DNA of 64,000 nucleotides from UBA8337 sp937907245 (GCA_965219485.1 OZ244774.1:1364001-1428000), one strand, 5' to 3'. Shown: positions 51,123-60,695, counted from the stretch's first letter. Numbers and translations: made by a program. The notes: generated from the sequence alone by a model not told the origin.

Positions 51123-51965
51123 TTATTTTCCGTGTTCGACAATAAGCGTGGCCACGCCACCTGCATGCGATTTTACCGTGCAAACGCGCGTGCCAGGTTT
51201 GCGGCCTTCGCGCACATCTGACACTTCTATGCCAGCCTCGCGCATCCGTTTTTGCGTCGCGTCTATGTCTTGGCTTTTCAGCGCCAAACCCCAGAGGCTA
51301 TCGGTATTTCCGGTCTTCTCTGAGGCGATGACTTCAATACTCATCGAATTGGTGCGGAAGAATAACATCTCGCCACCCCAATCGGGTTTCGATTGCTCCA
51401 GCGCCAACCGAATACCAAGCTGGTCGCCGTAGAATTTTTTCGCCGCCGCGCCACTTTGAGTTTGTACCACCACATGGTCAACGGCATGAATGGCGCCCTC
51501 GCCTTTTACCTCTGCCATCGGCAAGGCCGACAGGTCATCGTGCTGGATACAGAAAGAGAAAATGCCGCGTGCGGCCGATATATCCCAATGCATCGAGCGC
51601 CATGTGCGGGTGGCCCCGCTGTGGGTGTCGACGCCATGTCCAGCAGCGGGGTCGGCGACATCAAGGCCTTGCGCGCGCGCATTTTCTAAAAAGGCGGCTG
51701 CGTCTTGCGTGCCAAAAACCAAGGCACATAAGTTGGAGCCAGCACTGGCTAGCACGTTGCGCACCATATCACCGGCCCAGCCCTCGCCATCGGCAGCGAG
51801 TAATTCAAGGTAGGTATTATCGATCCGAAACAACGTATTGGCACTGCCGTAGTCTGGGTGCGTGCCACGCCAGCTTGGCGCGCGGCCGAGCATTAAGGCA
51901 TACTCATGGCTGGCCTGCTCTAGGTCTTCCACCGCAATAATAATATGGTCTACAACACAGCTCAT
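51123..51965 (-). CDS. VOC/glyoxalase-like domain protein
   Basis: A 280-residue protein with two vicinal-oxygen-chelate units. One starts at VDHIIIAVEDLEQASHEYALMLGR and the second at AVDHVVVQTQSGAAAKKFYGDQLGIRLALEQ, ending with LIVEHGK. The N-terminal half resembles the Glyoxalase_3-like domain. The metal ligands would be the His of each VDH and Glu in YLELLA / SIEVIA. Substrate unknown. A 17-bp tandem repeat array lies directly upstream of its AAGGAGAG ribosome-binding site. Confidence 0.8.
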   Translation of the reverse strand: MSCVVDHIIIAVEDLEQASHEYALMLGRAPSWRGTHPDYGSANTLFRIDNTYLELLAADGEGWAGDMVRNVLASAGSNLCALVFGTQDAAAFLENARAQGLDVADPAAGHGVDTHSGATRTWRSMHWDISAARGIFSFCIQHDDLSALPMAEVKGEGAIHAVDHVVVQTQSGAAAKKFYGDQLGIRLALEQSKPDWGGEMLFFRTNSMSIEVIASEKTGNTDSLWGLALKSQDIDATQKRMREAGIEVSDVREGRKPGTRVCTVKSHAGGVATLIVEHGK

Positions 51966-51973
51966 ACTCTCTC

Positions 51974-52058
51974 CTTAAATATCATTTGGCCTTAAATATC
52001 ATTTGGCCTTAAATATCATTTGGCCTTAAATATCATTTGGCCTTAAATATCATTTGGC
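51974..52058. repeat. Five perfect 17-bp tandem repeats
   Basis: Five identical head-to-tail copies of CTTAAATATCATTTGGC fill the spacer between the SRAP gene stop and the ribosome-binding site of the VOC gene. A sixth partial copy reaches into the SRAP stop region. Perfect identity suggests recent slippage; copy number probably varies. Confidence 0.95.
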
Positions 52059-52772
52059 CTAAAATAAACTAAACTGGTCGGCCGCCAAATCTTCCGGCGG
52101 GGTCACGCGATGCTCGTCCCAAAGAGACGCGTCATCTTCGCTTACTTTGTTCACTCGTTTTGATATTGGCGTCGCGGTAAATTCGGCCTGCACCGCATCC
52201 CCCAATAAAGGCAGTAAACTATGGGCTTGGGTTTCCGGCGTCGACAACCAAGCTTGCGCCTCGCTTGGGGAAATTAAAGCTGGCATGCGATGATGTACGC
52301 GAGACAAAACATCATTGGCCGCTGTGGTGATAATCGCGCAGCTTTCAATTTCGCTGCCATCGGCGCCTTCCCAAATTTCCCAAATGCCTGCCATGAAAAA
52401 CACCGCCCCGTCTTTTCTATGGATGCGATAGGGCTGGCCGATTTTGCGATCCCACTCATAGGTGGCATCAGCGGGAATAAGACAGCGACGGCGGCGAAAG
52501 GCATTTTTAAAACTTGGTTTTTGCGTAATCGTTTCGGCGCGCGCGTTTATTTGAGGACGGGCCGATTTATCTCCCACTTGGCTTGCGCTCAACCATGGCG
52601 CCACCAAACCCCAACTCAGCAAGGCCATCTCCGCTCCCGGTGTCGCGCGGATAATCGAGACAGGCTGGGTGGGCGCAATGTTATAGCGCGCAGGAAAATT
52701 AATCCGATTGGAAAAATCGACCATTTGGCGCATCGCTTCGGGCGGCGTCGCGAGGGCAAATCGACCACACAT
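52059..52772 (-). CDS. SOS response-associated peptidase (SRAP/YedK)
   Basis: A 237-residue SRAP domain protein that forms a covalent crosslink with abasic sites in single-stranded DNA through Cys2 (MCGRFAL). Also visible are NIAPTQ, the Glu of ATYEWDR and the His of HHRMPALI. The ATG overlaps the DUF192 gene stop by one base (TAATG), so the two are coupled. Confidence 0.93.
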   Translation of the reverse strand: MCGRFALATPPEAMRQMVDFSNRINFPARYNIAPTQPVSIIRATPGAEMALLSWGLVAPWLSASQVGDKSARPQINARAETITQKPSFKNAFRRRRCLIPADATYEWDRKIGQPYRIHRKDGAVFFMAGIWEIWEGADGSEIESCAIITTAANDVLSRVHHRMPALISPSEAQAWLSTPETQAHSLLPLLGDAVQAEFTATPISKRVNKVSEDDASLWDEHRVTPPEDLAADQFSLF

Positions 52773-53230
52773 TAAAAGCTAACTCCGTTCATCTTCACCA
52801 AGTCGCCAATGCCAATATTGAGGGCTTTGGCCTCGCCTGCATTAAGCTCCAGCACAGCACTGACTTTGCCGAAGGAGCGGCTCGAGATATCCGATTTCGT
52901 ATCTCGGCGCGTCACCACTTGCTCTATGCGCCCGCCTGGTAAAATGAAAATCATGTCGAGCGGGATTAGGGTATTTCGCATCCAAAATTGCGCCCGCCTT
53001 GGTGGCTGCATAGGAAATAACATACCCGTGCGCGGCGCCATATGCGACACATGCATCAAACCTTGCGCTTGCTCGGCAGGGCTTTTGGCCACGGTAACGC
53101 GAAACTTATGAACTGTGCCGTCCAGCGTTTGAATTTCCAATGCGGAAGCGGCTTGCGCGCCCGTGAGCCCAATCGGCGAGAGCCACAAAAAAGCCCCGAA
53201 AACCAGCGAAAAAATGAAACGGTGAATCAT
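52772..53230 (-). CDS. DUF192 family exported protein
   Basis: A 152-residue protein with a signal peptide (to about residue 28, GAQA) and the DUF192 core: VTVAKSPAEQAQGLMHVSHMAPRTGMLFPM, FWMRNTLIPLDMIFIL and LELNAGEAKALNIGIGD. Function unknown; the fold is a small beta barrel. Confidence 0.88.
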   Translation of the reverse strand: MIHRFIFSLVFGAFLWLSPIGLTGAQAASALEIQTLDGTVHKFRVTVAKSPAEQAQGLMHVSHMAPRTGMLFPMQPPRRAQFWMRNTLIPLDMIFILPGGRIEQVVTRRDTKSDISSRSFGKVSAVLELNAGEAKALNIGIGDLVKMNGVSF

Positions 53231-53281
53231 CCCCTAGTTTGCCATTGAAATAGCTTTGGCTCAATGACCTGTTTAAGCCTC

Positions 53282-53309
53282 TTGGCAAGTTGGATGGAAC
53301 TTCTATACT
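53282..53309 (+). promoter_or_regulatory. Sigma-70 promoter of the SDR gene
   Basis: TTGGCA (53282-53287) and TATACT (53304-53309) are separated by 16 nt, 25 bp before the ATG at 53334, which is preceded by AGGGAGA. Confidence 0.65.
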
Positions 53310-53333
53310 GGCGCCCAAACAGGGAGACATATC

Positions 53334-54116
53334 ATGGCATATCAACCATTTAATTTAACAGGCAAAGTCGCTTTGGTAACAGGCGGCAATCGGGGCATCG
53401 GACTTGGCATGGCGATGGCCATGGCACAGGCAGGGGCCGACATCGCAATTTGGGGAACCAATGAGGCGAACAATGAAAAAGCGGTCGCCGAGCTGAGCGC
53501 CACAGGCGTAAAAGCCGCGAGCTGGAAAGTAAATGTCGCCGACGAACAAGCCGTCGATGACGCCATGGCCGATACTTTGGCCACCATGGGACGCGTCGAT
53601 AGCGTGTTCGCCAATGCGGGCATTGGCAAATTGGGCGGCTCCTTCGCCGAAATGGACACGCAGGCCTATCGCGATGTTTTGGCGGTCAACCTAGACGGTG
53701 TCTTTTTCACACTTCGGGCCGCCGCCCGCCATATGGTGGAACGCGCCAAAGCTGGCGACCCGGGCGGCTCGCTGGTCGGCATCGCAAGTCTGGCCGCCAT
53801 TGAAGGGGCTGCCCGCAACCAACATTATGCCGCCACCAAAGGCGCGGTCATCTCGATGATGAAATCCATTGCCGTAGAACATGCGCGCTATGGGGTGCGG
53901 GCCAACTCCATTTTGCCGGGCTGGATTGCTACCGACATGACGGCCGGTGCCCAGGGCAATGAGAAATTTGAGCAAAACGTCATTCCGCGCGTGCCCGCCA
54001 AACGCTGGGGACAGCCAGAGGACTTTGGTGGCATGGCCGTCTATTTGACGTCCGATGCCTCCAGTTATCATTCCGGCGATTTATTCATTATCGACGGCGC
54101 TTATTCGATTTTTTAG
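53334..54116 (+). CDS. Short-chain dehydrogenase/reductase
   Basis: A 260-residue SDR with the cofactor motif VTGGNRGIGLGMAMAMAQAG, NAG(I)G, and the catalytic Tyr-Lys in HYAATKGAVISM; the Ser is in VGIASLAAIEG. The C-terminal YLTSDASSYHSGDLFIIDGAYS is typical of classical SDRs. Substrate unknown. Converges on acuI, overlapping by 4 nt. Confidence 0.85.
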   Translation: MAYQPFNLTGKVALVTGGNRGIGLGMAMAMAQAGADIAIWGTNEANNEKAVAELSATGVKAASWKVNVADEQAVDDAMADTLATMGRVDSVFANAGIGKLGGSFAEMDTQAYRDVLAVNLDGVFFTLRAAARHMVERAKAGDPGGSLVGIASLAAIEGAARNQHYAATKGAVISMMKSIAVEHARYGVRANSILPGWIATDMTAGAQGNEKFEQNVIPRVPAKRWGQPEDFGGMAVYLTSDASSYHSGDLFIIDGAYSIF

Positions 54117-55096
54117 TCGATCTCGACAATCAGACGCCCACGCGTCTGGCCAGCTAGGATTTTCTGCCCCAAGTCGGGCAGATCTTCCAGCTTGGCGGTC
54201 GTGCTCATGGCGTCTAATTTATTCATATCCAGATGCTCGGCCAAAAGCGCCCATGCGCGTTCGCGCAAAGCCAAAGGTGCCATCACACTATCAATGCCAC
54301 GCAAGGTAACGCCGCGCAAAATAAACGGCATTACCGTAGCCGGTAAATCAGCCCCTTGCGCCAAACCACAAGCCGCCACCGTGCCACCATATTTGGTTTG
54401 TGCAATCGCATTGGCCAATGTGTGGCTGCCCACGGCATCGACAACACCTGCCCAGTTTTCACGGTCAAGCGGGCGGCCTTTTTCAGACAAAGTCGCGCGG
54501 TCAATGACGCGCGAGGCGCCAAGCCCCAGTAAATAATCGGTCTCTTCCAGACGGCCGGTCGACGCCACAGCCTGATAGCCAAGTTTGGACAAAAGCGCCA
54601 AAGCCACCGAACCCACGCCGCCAGCGGCGCCCGTTACCAGAATTTCGCCTGCATCGGTCGGCGTATCCATCAGCGCCATGACGCATAACATGGCGGTATA
54701 GCCTGCCGTGCCAATGGCCATCGCGCGGGCCGCAGAAATAGCGTCGGGGCGTTTGATAAGCCAGTCGCCATTGACCCGCGCCTTGCCAGCATAGCCGCCA
54801 AAATGTGTTTCGCCGACCCCAAAGCCGTTCAAAATTACATTGTCGCCTGGCTGAAAGCCCTCATGGTTGGAGCTTTCCACCACGCCTGCGAAATCAATGC
54901 CTGGCACAATCGGCCAAACCCGCACAACCGGAGACGCGCCCGTGAGCGCCAGACCATCTTTATAATTTAATGTGGAATGTGAAACCGCAACGGTCACATC
55001 GCCTTCCATCAAATCATTTTCGGTCAGGTTCACAATCTCATGCGATTGCCCGTCATCTGTTTTGTTCAAGCGCAGCGCGCGAAAAGTGTCACTCAT
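54113..55096 (-). CDS. acuI: Acryloyl-CoA reductase-type medium-chain reductase (AcuI/YhdH)
   Basis: A 327-residue zinc-free MDR reductase of the YhdH/AcuI group: HSTLNYKDGLALTG, PGIDFAGVV, VTGAAGGVGSVALALLSKLGY (NADPH) and CGLAQGADLPATVMPFILRGVTLRGIDS. AcuI reduces toxic acryloyl-CoA, for example during DMSP or propionate-related metabolism in marine bacteria. No DMSP lyase gene is visible in the window, so the pathway is inferred. Confidence 0.85.
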   Translation of the reverse strand: MSDTFRALRLNKTDDGQSHEIVNLTENDLMEGDVTVAVSHSTLNYKDGLALTGASPVVRVWPIVPGIDFAGVVESSNHEGFQPGDNVILNGFGVGETHFGGYAGKARVNGDWLIKRPDAISAARAMAIGTAGYTAMLCVMALMDTPTDAGEILVTGAAGGVGSVALALLSKLGYQAVASTGRLEETDYLLGLGASRVIDRATLSEKGRPLDRENWAGVVDAVGSHTLANAIAQTKYGGTVAACGLAQGADLPATVMPFILRGVTLRGIDSVMAPLALRERAWALLAEHLDMNKLDAMSTTAKLEDLPDLGQKILAGQTRGRLIVEID

Positions 55097-55128
55097 CGTT
55101 GTCTCCTAACGAATGTAAAAATCTAAAC

Positions 55129-56454
55129 TTAAATATCGAAGCGGATGGGTTGGCCGGTTTCAGGCGTCACCAATTGGTTTTCCCACATGACTTTTTCACC
55201 GCGTATCATGGTGCCCACAGGCCAGCCCTTCAAAGCCATGCCGGTAAATGGCGACCAACCCACGCGCGAGGCAATCCAGTCCTCGGTCACGGTTTCGGTG
55301 CGGTTTAAGTCGACGAAGGTCAAATCGGCATGTCCGCCGACAATAATCTCGCCTTTGTCTTGCAGTTTGAATAATTTTTTGGCGTTTAAACTGGTCAATT
55401 GCACCAGCTTCTCCAGCGACAATTTACCTTCCGCCATGTGATTCAGCATCAAAGGCAGTAAGGTCTGCACGCCCGGCATGCCGGCAGGAGAATGCGGGTA
55501 AGCGTCAGCTTTTTCTTCGCGCGTATGGGGCGCGTGGTCAGAGCCAATAATATCAACAATGCCCTGCTCCAGCGCTTTCCACAAAGCCGCACGATGGCGC
55601 TTGCCACGAATGGGCGGGTTCATTTGCGCGAAAGTGCCCAGCTCCTCATAGCATTCAGGCGCCGCCAGCGTTAGGTGTTGGGGCAGCACTTCCACCGAGA
55701 CGATATCTCGGTTGGCGGCTAGAATTTGCATCTCTTCTTCGGTGCTAATATGGAGAATATGAATATGCTTATTGGCAGCGCGCGCCAATTTAATCAAACG
55801 CCGCGTCGAGGAAATCGCTACTTCTTCATCGCGCCAAACCGCATGGGTTTCCACTTTGCCGGTTAAGGCCAGCGGGCGACGCTCGCGCAGGCGAAACTCA
55901 TCTTCACTATGAAAGGCTGCGCGGCGCGTGATGTGTTTTAAAATATCGGCCACGCCATCATCATCGGCGACCAATAGATTGCCCGTCGAGGAGCCCATGA
56001 AAACTTTAACGCCGCAGACGCCTTCTAGTTTTTCCAACTCGGGCAATTGACTGGCATTCTCATGCGTGCCGCCAACGTAAAAAGCAAAATCACAATGCAT
56101 CCGATTGCGCCCCCGCGACACTTTATCGGCAATCGCTTCGGCTGTGGTTGTGGGGGGCTTGGTGTTCGGCATTTCAAATAGCGCCGTCACGCCGCCCATA
56201 ACAGCCGCCAGAGACCCGGATTGCAGGTCTTCTTTATGCTCATTTCCCGGCTCGCGAAAATGCACTTGCGTATCAATGACGCCAGGCAAAACGGTTAACC
56301 CCTTGGCATCCAAAACTTGTTTGGCGCTCGTTTCATCGATGTCGCCGATAGCGGCAAAGCGTCCGTCTTTTAAAGCGATAGACGTTTCTTGCGTGCCGTC
56401 TGGAAAAGCGACAGAACCATTTTTAACGATGAGGTCATAATTATCAGCGGTCAT
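55129..56454 (-). CDS. pyrC: Dihydroorotase
   Basis: A 441-residue cyclic amidohydrolase of pyrimidine synthesis: DTQVHFREPG (metal His pair), the carboxylated-Lys region GVKVFMGSSTG, HILHIST, and SDHAPHTREEK. Class I type, as in many alphaproteobacteria. Its start overlaps the stop of the glycosyltransferase-like gene by 11 nt. Allantoinase is less likely given the sequence pattern. Confidence 0.9.
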   Translation of the reverse strand: MTADNYDLIVKNGSVAFPDGTQETSIALKDGRFAAIGDIDETSAKQVLDAKGLTVLPGVIDTQVHFREPGNEHKEDLQSGSLAAVMGGVTALFEMPNTKPPTTTAEAIADKVSRGRNRMHCDFAFYVGGTHENASQLPELEKLEGVCGVKVFMGSSTGNLLVADDDGVADILKHITRRAAFHSEDEFRLRERRPLALTGKVETHAVWRDEEVAISSTRRLIKLARAANKHIHILHISTEEEMQILAANRDIVSVEVLPQHLTLAAPECYEELGTFAQMNPPIRGKRHRAALWKALEQGIVDIIGSDHAPHTREEKADAYPHSPAGMPGVQTLLPLMLNHMAEGKLSLEKLVQLTSLNAKKLFKLQDKGEIIVGGHADLTFVDLNRTETVTEDWIASRVGWSPFTGMALKGWPVGTMIRGEKVMWENQLVTPETGQPIRFDI

Positions 56455-57415
56455 TGTTTATCCTATTAATTTGCTCGGCGAGAGCCTGCAATTCTGCATT
56501 GGTTTTCGCCACATGAGGTTGTGCGACAGTAGCAATATTCTCCCCTTGTGTCGCCGTTTTTGCAGGCGATGCCTGTGGCAAAGCGCCTCCGATGTAGCTT
56601 GCCACTTGGCCAGCATCGTGGCCAGTATAAAGCCCATAGGGACGCCCCTTTTGGCCAGTTTCCGTGCGATCTAGACGCATGACCAACCCGCAAGCCGCAT
56701 AAGGCGCCATGCGCGAGACCAGCCTATCTGTGCCCAAAACTATATTGGCGCGGCGCAAAAGAGCGGCGGTTTTTACGTAAGACAAATCGGGCAAGCAGGT
56801 TATTTGCCCTGCCGGTAGGTTCTCGACAAGCCCCTTTGCCACCAAACAATCGCGCGGGCTCAAAACCACGATATGCGCATTTTGAAGCTGCGGCACACTA
56901 TCAGCCAAGCGCCAAGCCAGTTCGGCATAATGACGCCAATCCCAGTCCGCTCGTCCGCTTTCTTGCGTAGCAAAAACAATCAGGGGTGTTTGGGGGGTGA
57001 GGGTTTCTGGCAAAGGCACATGAATTTTATCGGGAACCCAAATATGGGGCGGCGTGGCGCGGTCTGGACGAAACAAGGATGGCAAAGAATAAGCGCCAGT
57101 CGTGAACCGAAAGCTATGGCGGTGCTGCGCCCATAAAAGAAATGGAAGCCGCAGATTGGTGAGCGAAACAATGCGATGCCACGTGCGCCCAAGAGTTTTC
57201 AAGATTAAGGTAAAGCGGGGCGGCGTGTCTTTTGTGTGGGTAATATAGCGCATCCGACCGGGTGCATTTTCGAAATATACCACGTCGCTTTCGCGGCAAA
57301 TAATTTCAACCTCGATGGAAGGCTCCGCCTTCAACATATCGGCCAGCACGCCCGTCGCCGTAAACGCGTCGAGCCGATTTGGGGGCACCATAAGTAGGTT
57401 TTTGCGCAAAGACAT
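56444..57415 (-). CDS. Glycosyltransferase family 9-like protein
   Basis: A protein resembling heptosyltransferases (GT9): an N-terminal Rossmann-like half (NLLMVPPNRLDAFTATGVLADML) and a C-terminal half with IVFATQESGRADWDWRHYAELAWRLA, VVLSPRDCLVAKGLVENL and RANIVLGTDRLVSRMAPYAACG. The start is probably the ATG at 57415 (323 residues); the frame runs to 57511 without support. Activity on lipopolysaccharide is inferred. Confidence 0.72.
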   Translation of the reverse strand: MSLRKNLLMVPPNRLDAFTATGVLADMLKAEPSIEVEIICRESDVVYFENAPGRMRYITHTKDTPPRFTLILKTLGRTWHRIVSLTNLRLPFLLWAQHRHSFRFTTGAYSLPSLFRPDRATPPHIWVPDKIHVPLPETLTPQTPLIVFATQESGRADWDWRHYAELAWRLADSVPQLQNAHIVVLSPRDCLVAKGLVENLPAGQITCLPDLSYVKTAALLRRANIVLGTDRLVSRMAPYAACGLVMRLDRTETGQKGRPYGLYTGHDAGQVASYIGGALPQASPAKTATQGENIATVAQPHVAKTNAELQALAEQINRINNDR

Positions 57416-57534
57416 GGCGCCACTATAGGCCACCTCAGCAAGCCAGACCAGATAGGAAAATGAAGCGCGATATCTCGGAACAGCCTTGAAAAATGAGCCT
57501 TGAAAAATCAACTCAAAAAGCGCACATGTGGAGC

Positions 57535-58359
57535 ATGAGCATTTTTCAAACCCATTTAACAGATCGCCAAGTGCTGCAGATTAGCGGGCCCGAGCGTGTC
57601 GACTTTTTACAAAACCTAGTGACCCAAAACGTTGCCAACCTGCGCGAAGGGGCTTGCGTTATGGCGGCTCTGCTGACGCCGCAGGGAAAGCTACTGCATG
57701 ATTTTTTAATCTTCGCAGAAAACGACTGCTTCTACCTCGATTGTGATGCCAGCCAAGCCGATGGGCTGTTTAAAAAACTCTCTATGTATAAATTGCGCGC
57801 CGATGTAAACCTCTCGCAAACGCCCTTGCGCGTAATTTCGCTATGGCAAGAAGACGGTTTTGCCTGCCCACCAACGGCCGACTTTGTGGAGGACCCGCGC
57901 CACGAAGGGTTAGGGTTGCGCGCGCTGGTGGAAGCTGAGATAGCCGTTTCCCTGCCCCACGCCAGCCTAGAGGCTTGGCACGCCAATCGCATTCGGTTGG
58001 GCATTGCCCAAGGGCCGCTCGATATGGTGCCGGGCACCGTGTTTCCGCTCGACTATGGGTTGGCGCAAATTCACGGCGTCGATTTCCAAAAAGGTTGTTT
58101 TATCGGCCAAGAAGTCACCTCGCGGGTACACCGTAAGGGCAATTTGAAAAAGAAAATTCACGCGGTTCAGTTTGACCAGCAAGCGCCGAAAGCCGGCAGC
58201 GAAATTACCAATGGCGCCCGCCCTTGCGGCGAGATTGTTGCCGCCCATGGCCCCCATGCCATTGCGCTTATCCGCGAAGACGCGCGCGAAGAGCCCCTGA
58301 CCTGCGACGGCCAAACGGTTACGATTTCTGGCGGCATTTTTGCCCCACAGACAGCCTAG
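57535..58359 (+). CDS. ygfZ: Folate-binding protein YgfZ
   Basis: A 274-residue GcvT-related protein that binds folate and supports Fe-S cluster enzymes. The family signature is FQKGCFIGQEVTSRVHRKGNLKKK. The N-terminus from the ATG at 57535 (QVLQISGPERVDFLQNLVTQNV) matches the family; the frame reaches 57493. Divergent from the GT9-like gene. Confidence 0.9.
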   Translation: MSIFQTHLTDRQVLQISGPERVDFLQNLVTQNVANLREGACVMAALLTPQGKLLHDFLIFAENDCFYLDCDASQADGLFKKLSMYKLRADVNLSQTPLRVISLWQEDGFACPPTADFVEDPRHEGLGLRALVEAEIAVSLPHASLEAWHANRIRLGIAQGPLDMVPGTVFPLDYGLAQIHGVDFQKGCFIGQEVTSRVHRKGNLKKKIHAVQFDQQAPKAGSEITNGARPCGEIVAAHGPHAIALIREDAREEPLTCDGQTVTISGGIFAPQTA

Positions 58360-58464
58360 CGCAGGCGTAATAAAGTGTTATTCAATGTGATGGCCACAAA
58401 GGGTGGCGCTTATGGCCAAACAGTTTCGATATGGTAAGCTGGCTACTGAATTTGGGAGATATTC

Positions 58465-59589
58465 ATGAAACAAGTCGTCGTTACTGGAACCGGCCTCTAC
58501 ACGCCTGAGCAATCAATTAGCAATGACGAACTCGTCGCCAGCTATAATGCTTATGTAGACAATTTTAACGCTGGCAATGCGGCCGCCATCGAAAGCGGCG
58601 AAGTGGAAGCGCTTACCCATTCGGCTTCTGGCTTCATCGAAAAAGCTTCGGGCATAAAAAACCGCTATGTGATGAATAAGACTGGCATTCTAGATTCCAA
58701 TGTAATGACCCCTCAAATTGAAGAACGCCCCAACGAAGCGCCTAGCTTGCAAGCCGAAATGGCCATCAAAGCCACACATCAGGCCCTAGAGGAAGCAGGC
58801 ATAACAGCCAGTGACATTGATGCTGTGATTGTATCTTGCTCTAATTTACAGCGCGCCTATCCGGCGATTTCTATTGAAGTACAATCTTTGCTGGGCATCG
58901 AAGGTTTCGCCTTTGATATGAATGTGGCTTGCTCCTCCGCCACCTTCGGCATTCAAATGGCGCGCGACATGGTGCGCTCTGGCTCTGCCAAGCGCGTTCT
59001 CATGGTCAACCCAGAGATTTGCTCGGGTCACTTGAATTTCCGCGATCGCGATAGCCATTTCATCTTTGGTGATGTTTGCACCGCAGTGATTTTAGAAGAC
59101 GCCGAGATAGCCAAGAACAAATCTGGGTTTGAGATTATCGACACAAAATTATTCTCTCAATTCTCTAATAATATTCGCAATAATTTTGGCTTCTTAAATC
59201 GCGCGGCAGAACATGCGCGCGACGATAAAGATAAATTATTCATCCAGAACGGCAGAAAAGTTTTCCGTGAAGTGTCGCCCTTGGTCGCTACAATGATTAC
59301 GGAACATCTGGCCGAAAACGGTTTGGAAGCCCAAGACTTGCGCCGTATGTGGCTGCACCAAGCCAATCGCAATATGAATGATTTCATTGTCAAAAAAGTG
59401 CTTGGCTATGAGCCAGAATTTGATCAGCAACCTACTGTTTTGGACGAATATGCCAACACCAGTTCGGCCGGCTCCATCATCGCCTTCCACAAGTATAAGC
59501 AAGACTTTAAAGCCGGTGAGACGGGTGTGATTTGCAGCTTTGGCGCTGGCTATTCTGCGGGTAGCGTGATTGTTCGCCGCGCGGGATAA
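58465..59589 (+). CDS. Beta-ketoacyl-ACP synthase III-like enzyme
   Basis: A 374-residue thiolase-fold condensing enzyme with the triad Cys in MNVACSSATFG, His in WLHQANRNMNDF and Asn in EYANTSSAGSI. It is longer than FabH, and the N-terminal insertion YNAYVDNFNAGNAAAI matches a FabH-like subgroup that in Pseudomonas condenses fatty acyl-CoA shunted from degradation. It stands alone, without other fatty acid genes, so a fatty-acid scavenging or signalling role is possible. Confidence 0.85.
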   Translation: MKQVVVTGTGLYTPEQSISNDELVASYNAYVDNFNAGNAAAIESGEVEALTHSASGFIEKASGIKNRYVMNKTGILDSNVMTPQIEERPNEAPSLQAEMAIKATHQALEEAGITASDIDAVIVSCSNLQRAYPAISIEVQSLLGIEGFAFDMNVACSSATFGIQMARDMVRSGSAKRVLMVNPEICSGHLNFRDRDSHFIFGDVCTAVILEDAEIAKNKSGFEIIDTKLFSQFSNNIRNNFGFLNRAAEHARDDKDKLFIQNGRKVFREVSPLVATMITEHLAENGLEAQDLRRMWLHQANRNMNDFIVKKVLGYEPEFDQQPTVLDEYANTSSAGSIIAFHKYKQDFKAGETGVICSFGAGYSAGSVIVRRAG

Positions 59590-59655
59590 TTTGCCGTCAG
59601 GGCAAATGATAATTTGCTGCTTGGGGAAATAGAGACAGGTCTTTAAAGTAGGCTT

Positions 59656-60627
59656 ATGAGCGCTGCCCCGACTGAAATTTTAATCGATCTTTCGACCGCT
59701 ATTTTGCGCCACCATGGCGAACGTCTCGAGTGTCGTTTGGTGGGTGCCGCGAGTGCGCGCCAAGCCAAACGCTTGCCCTTTGGACCCTTCATGCCCGATC
59801 AGCATCGCACGATGGAAATTGGATTGCGCCACTGGGTGCGCGAGCAAGTGGGTGTCGACCTTGCCCATGTCGAGCAGCTCTATACTTTCGCCGACCAAGG
59901 CCGCCATGCCTCTGGCGAAGCGGCCCATATTGTCTCGGTCGGCTATCTGGCGCTCACACGAACACGCGAGCAAAAGAGTGCGCCCTCACAAGCCCCGACC
60001 GAGGATGGCGATTGGGAAGATCTCTATGCTTTTTTTCCCTGGGAAGATTGGCGCCAAGGCCGGCCTGAGGTTCTTGATACTCAAATTTTACCCGGGCTCG
60101 ACAAATGGCTGGAAAAAGATGCGCGAGCCGCCGACCGTGTGCGCTTGGCCTTTGGCCGAGATGGCGCACAATGGGACGAAGAGTTTGTATTAGAGCGCTA
60201 TGAATTGCTTTACGAAGCGTCTCTGGTGGAGGAAGCCCTGGTGGACCAAGGCAGCAAGGGGCGCAGGCAGCCAAAGCCAGATTTAGGTCTGGCTCTCCAT
60301 CTCGACCATCGCCGCATTTTGGCGACGGCCTTGGGTCGCTTGCGTAGCAAATTGAAATATCGTCCGGTTATCTTCGATCTCATGCCATCTGGCTTTACTT
60401 TGCGGGCGCTGCAAAGCACCACAGAAATGGTGATGGGAGTGAATTTACATCAGCAAAACTTCCGCCGCCTAGTCGAAAAATCCGGCTTTCTTATCTCCAC
60501 AGGTAAAACCCAACGGGCTCGTGGGCGCCCTGCGGAAGTATTTCGACTTCGCCATAATGAGCACACAGAAAGACCCTTATCGGGTTTGCGAGTGTCGGCC
60601 GGACGCGCCAAGCCAAACGCCAAATAA
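59656..60627 (+). CDS. nrtR: Nudix-related NAD biosynthesis regulator NrtR
   Basis: A 323-residue regulator with an N-terminal Nudix-like domain (about 1-150) and a C-terminal winged helix (GVNLHQQNFRRLVEKSGFLISTGKTQRARGRPAEVFRL). The Nudix box is degenerate (HWVREQVGV in place of REUxEExGU), fitting a non-catalytic ADP-ribose sensor. NrtR proteins repress NAD synthesis genes until ADP-ribose binds. It lies directly upstream of nadABC, whose promoter region holds a matching palindrome. Confidence 0.88.
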   Translation: MSAAPTEILIDLSTAILRHHGERLECRLVGAASARQAKRLPFGPFMPDQHRTMEIGLRHWVREQVGVDLAHVEQLYTFADQGRHASGEAAHIVSVGYLALTRTREQKSAPSQAPTEDGDWEDLYAFFPWEDWRQGRPEVLDTQILPGLDKWLEKDARAADRVRLAFGRDGAQWDEEFVLERYELLYEASLVEEALVDQGSKGRRQPKPDLGLALHLDHRRILATALGRLRSKLKYRPVIFDLMPSGFTLRALQSTTEMVMGVNLHQQNFRRLVEKSGFLISTGKTQRARGRPAEVFRLRHNEHTERPLSGLRVSAGRAKPNAK

Positions 60628-60665
60628 CCCCTCAAGCCACCTCGGTTTCTTTTTTCTGATTGTGC

Positions 60666-60695
60666 TTGCTTTTGCGGCTCAGGGGTTCATATTAT
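60666..60695 (+). promoter_or_regulatory. Putative nadA promoter
   Basis: TTGCTT (60666-60671) and TATTAT (60690-60695) are spaced by 18 nt and would start transcription just before the palindromic operator. A weak match; TATAGA at 60693 is an alternative -10. Confidence 0.4.

Noticed and set aside
51974..52058. CRISPR array
   Set aside because: The 17-bp units are directly adjacent with no spacers.
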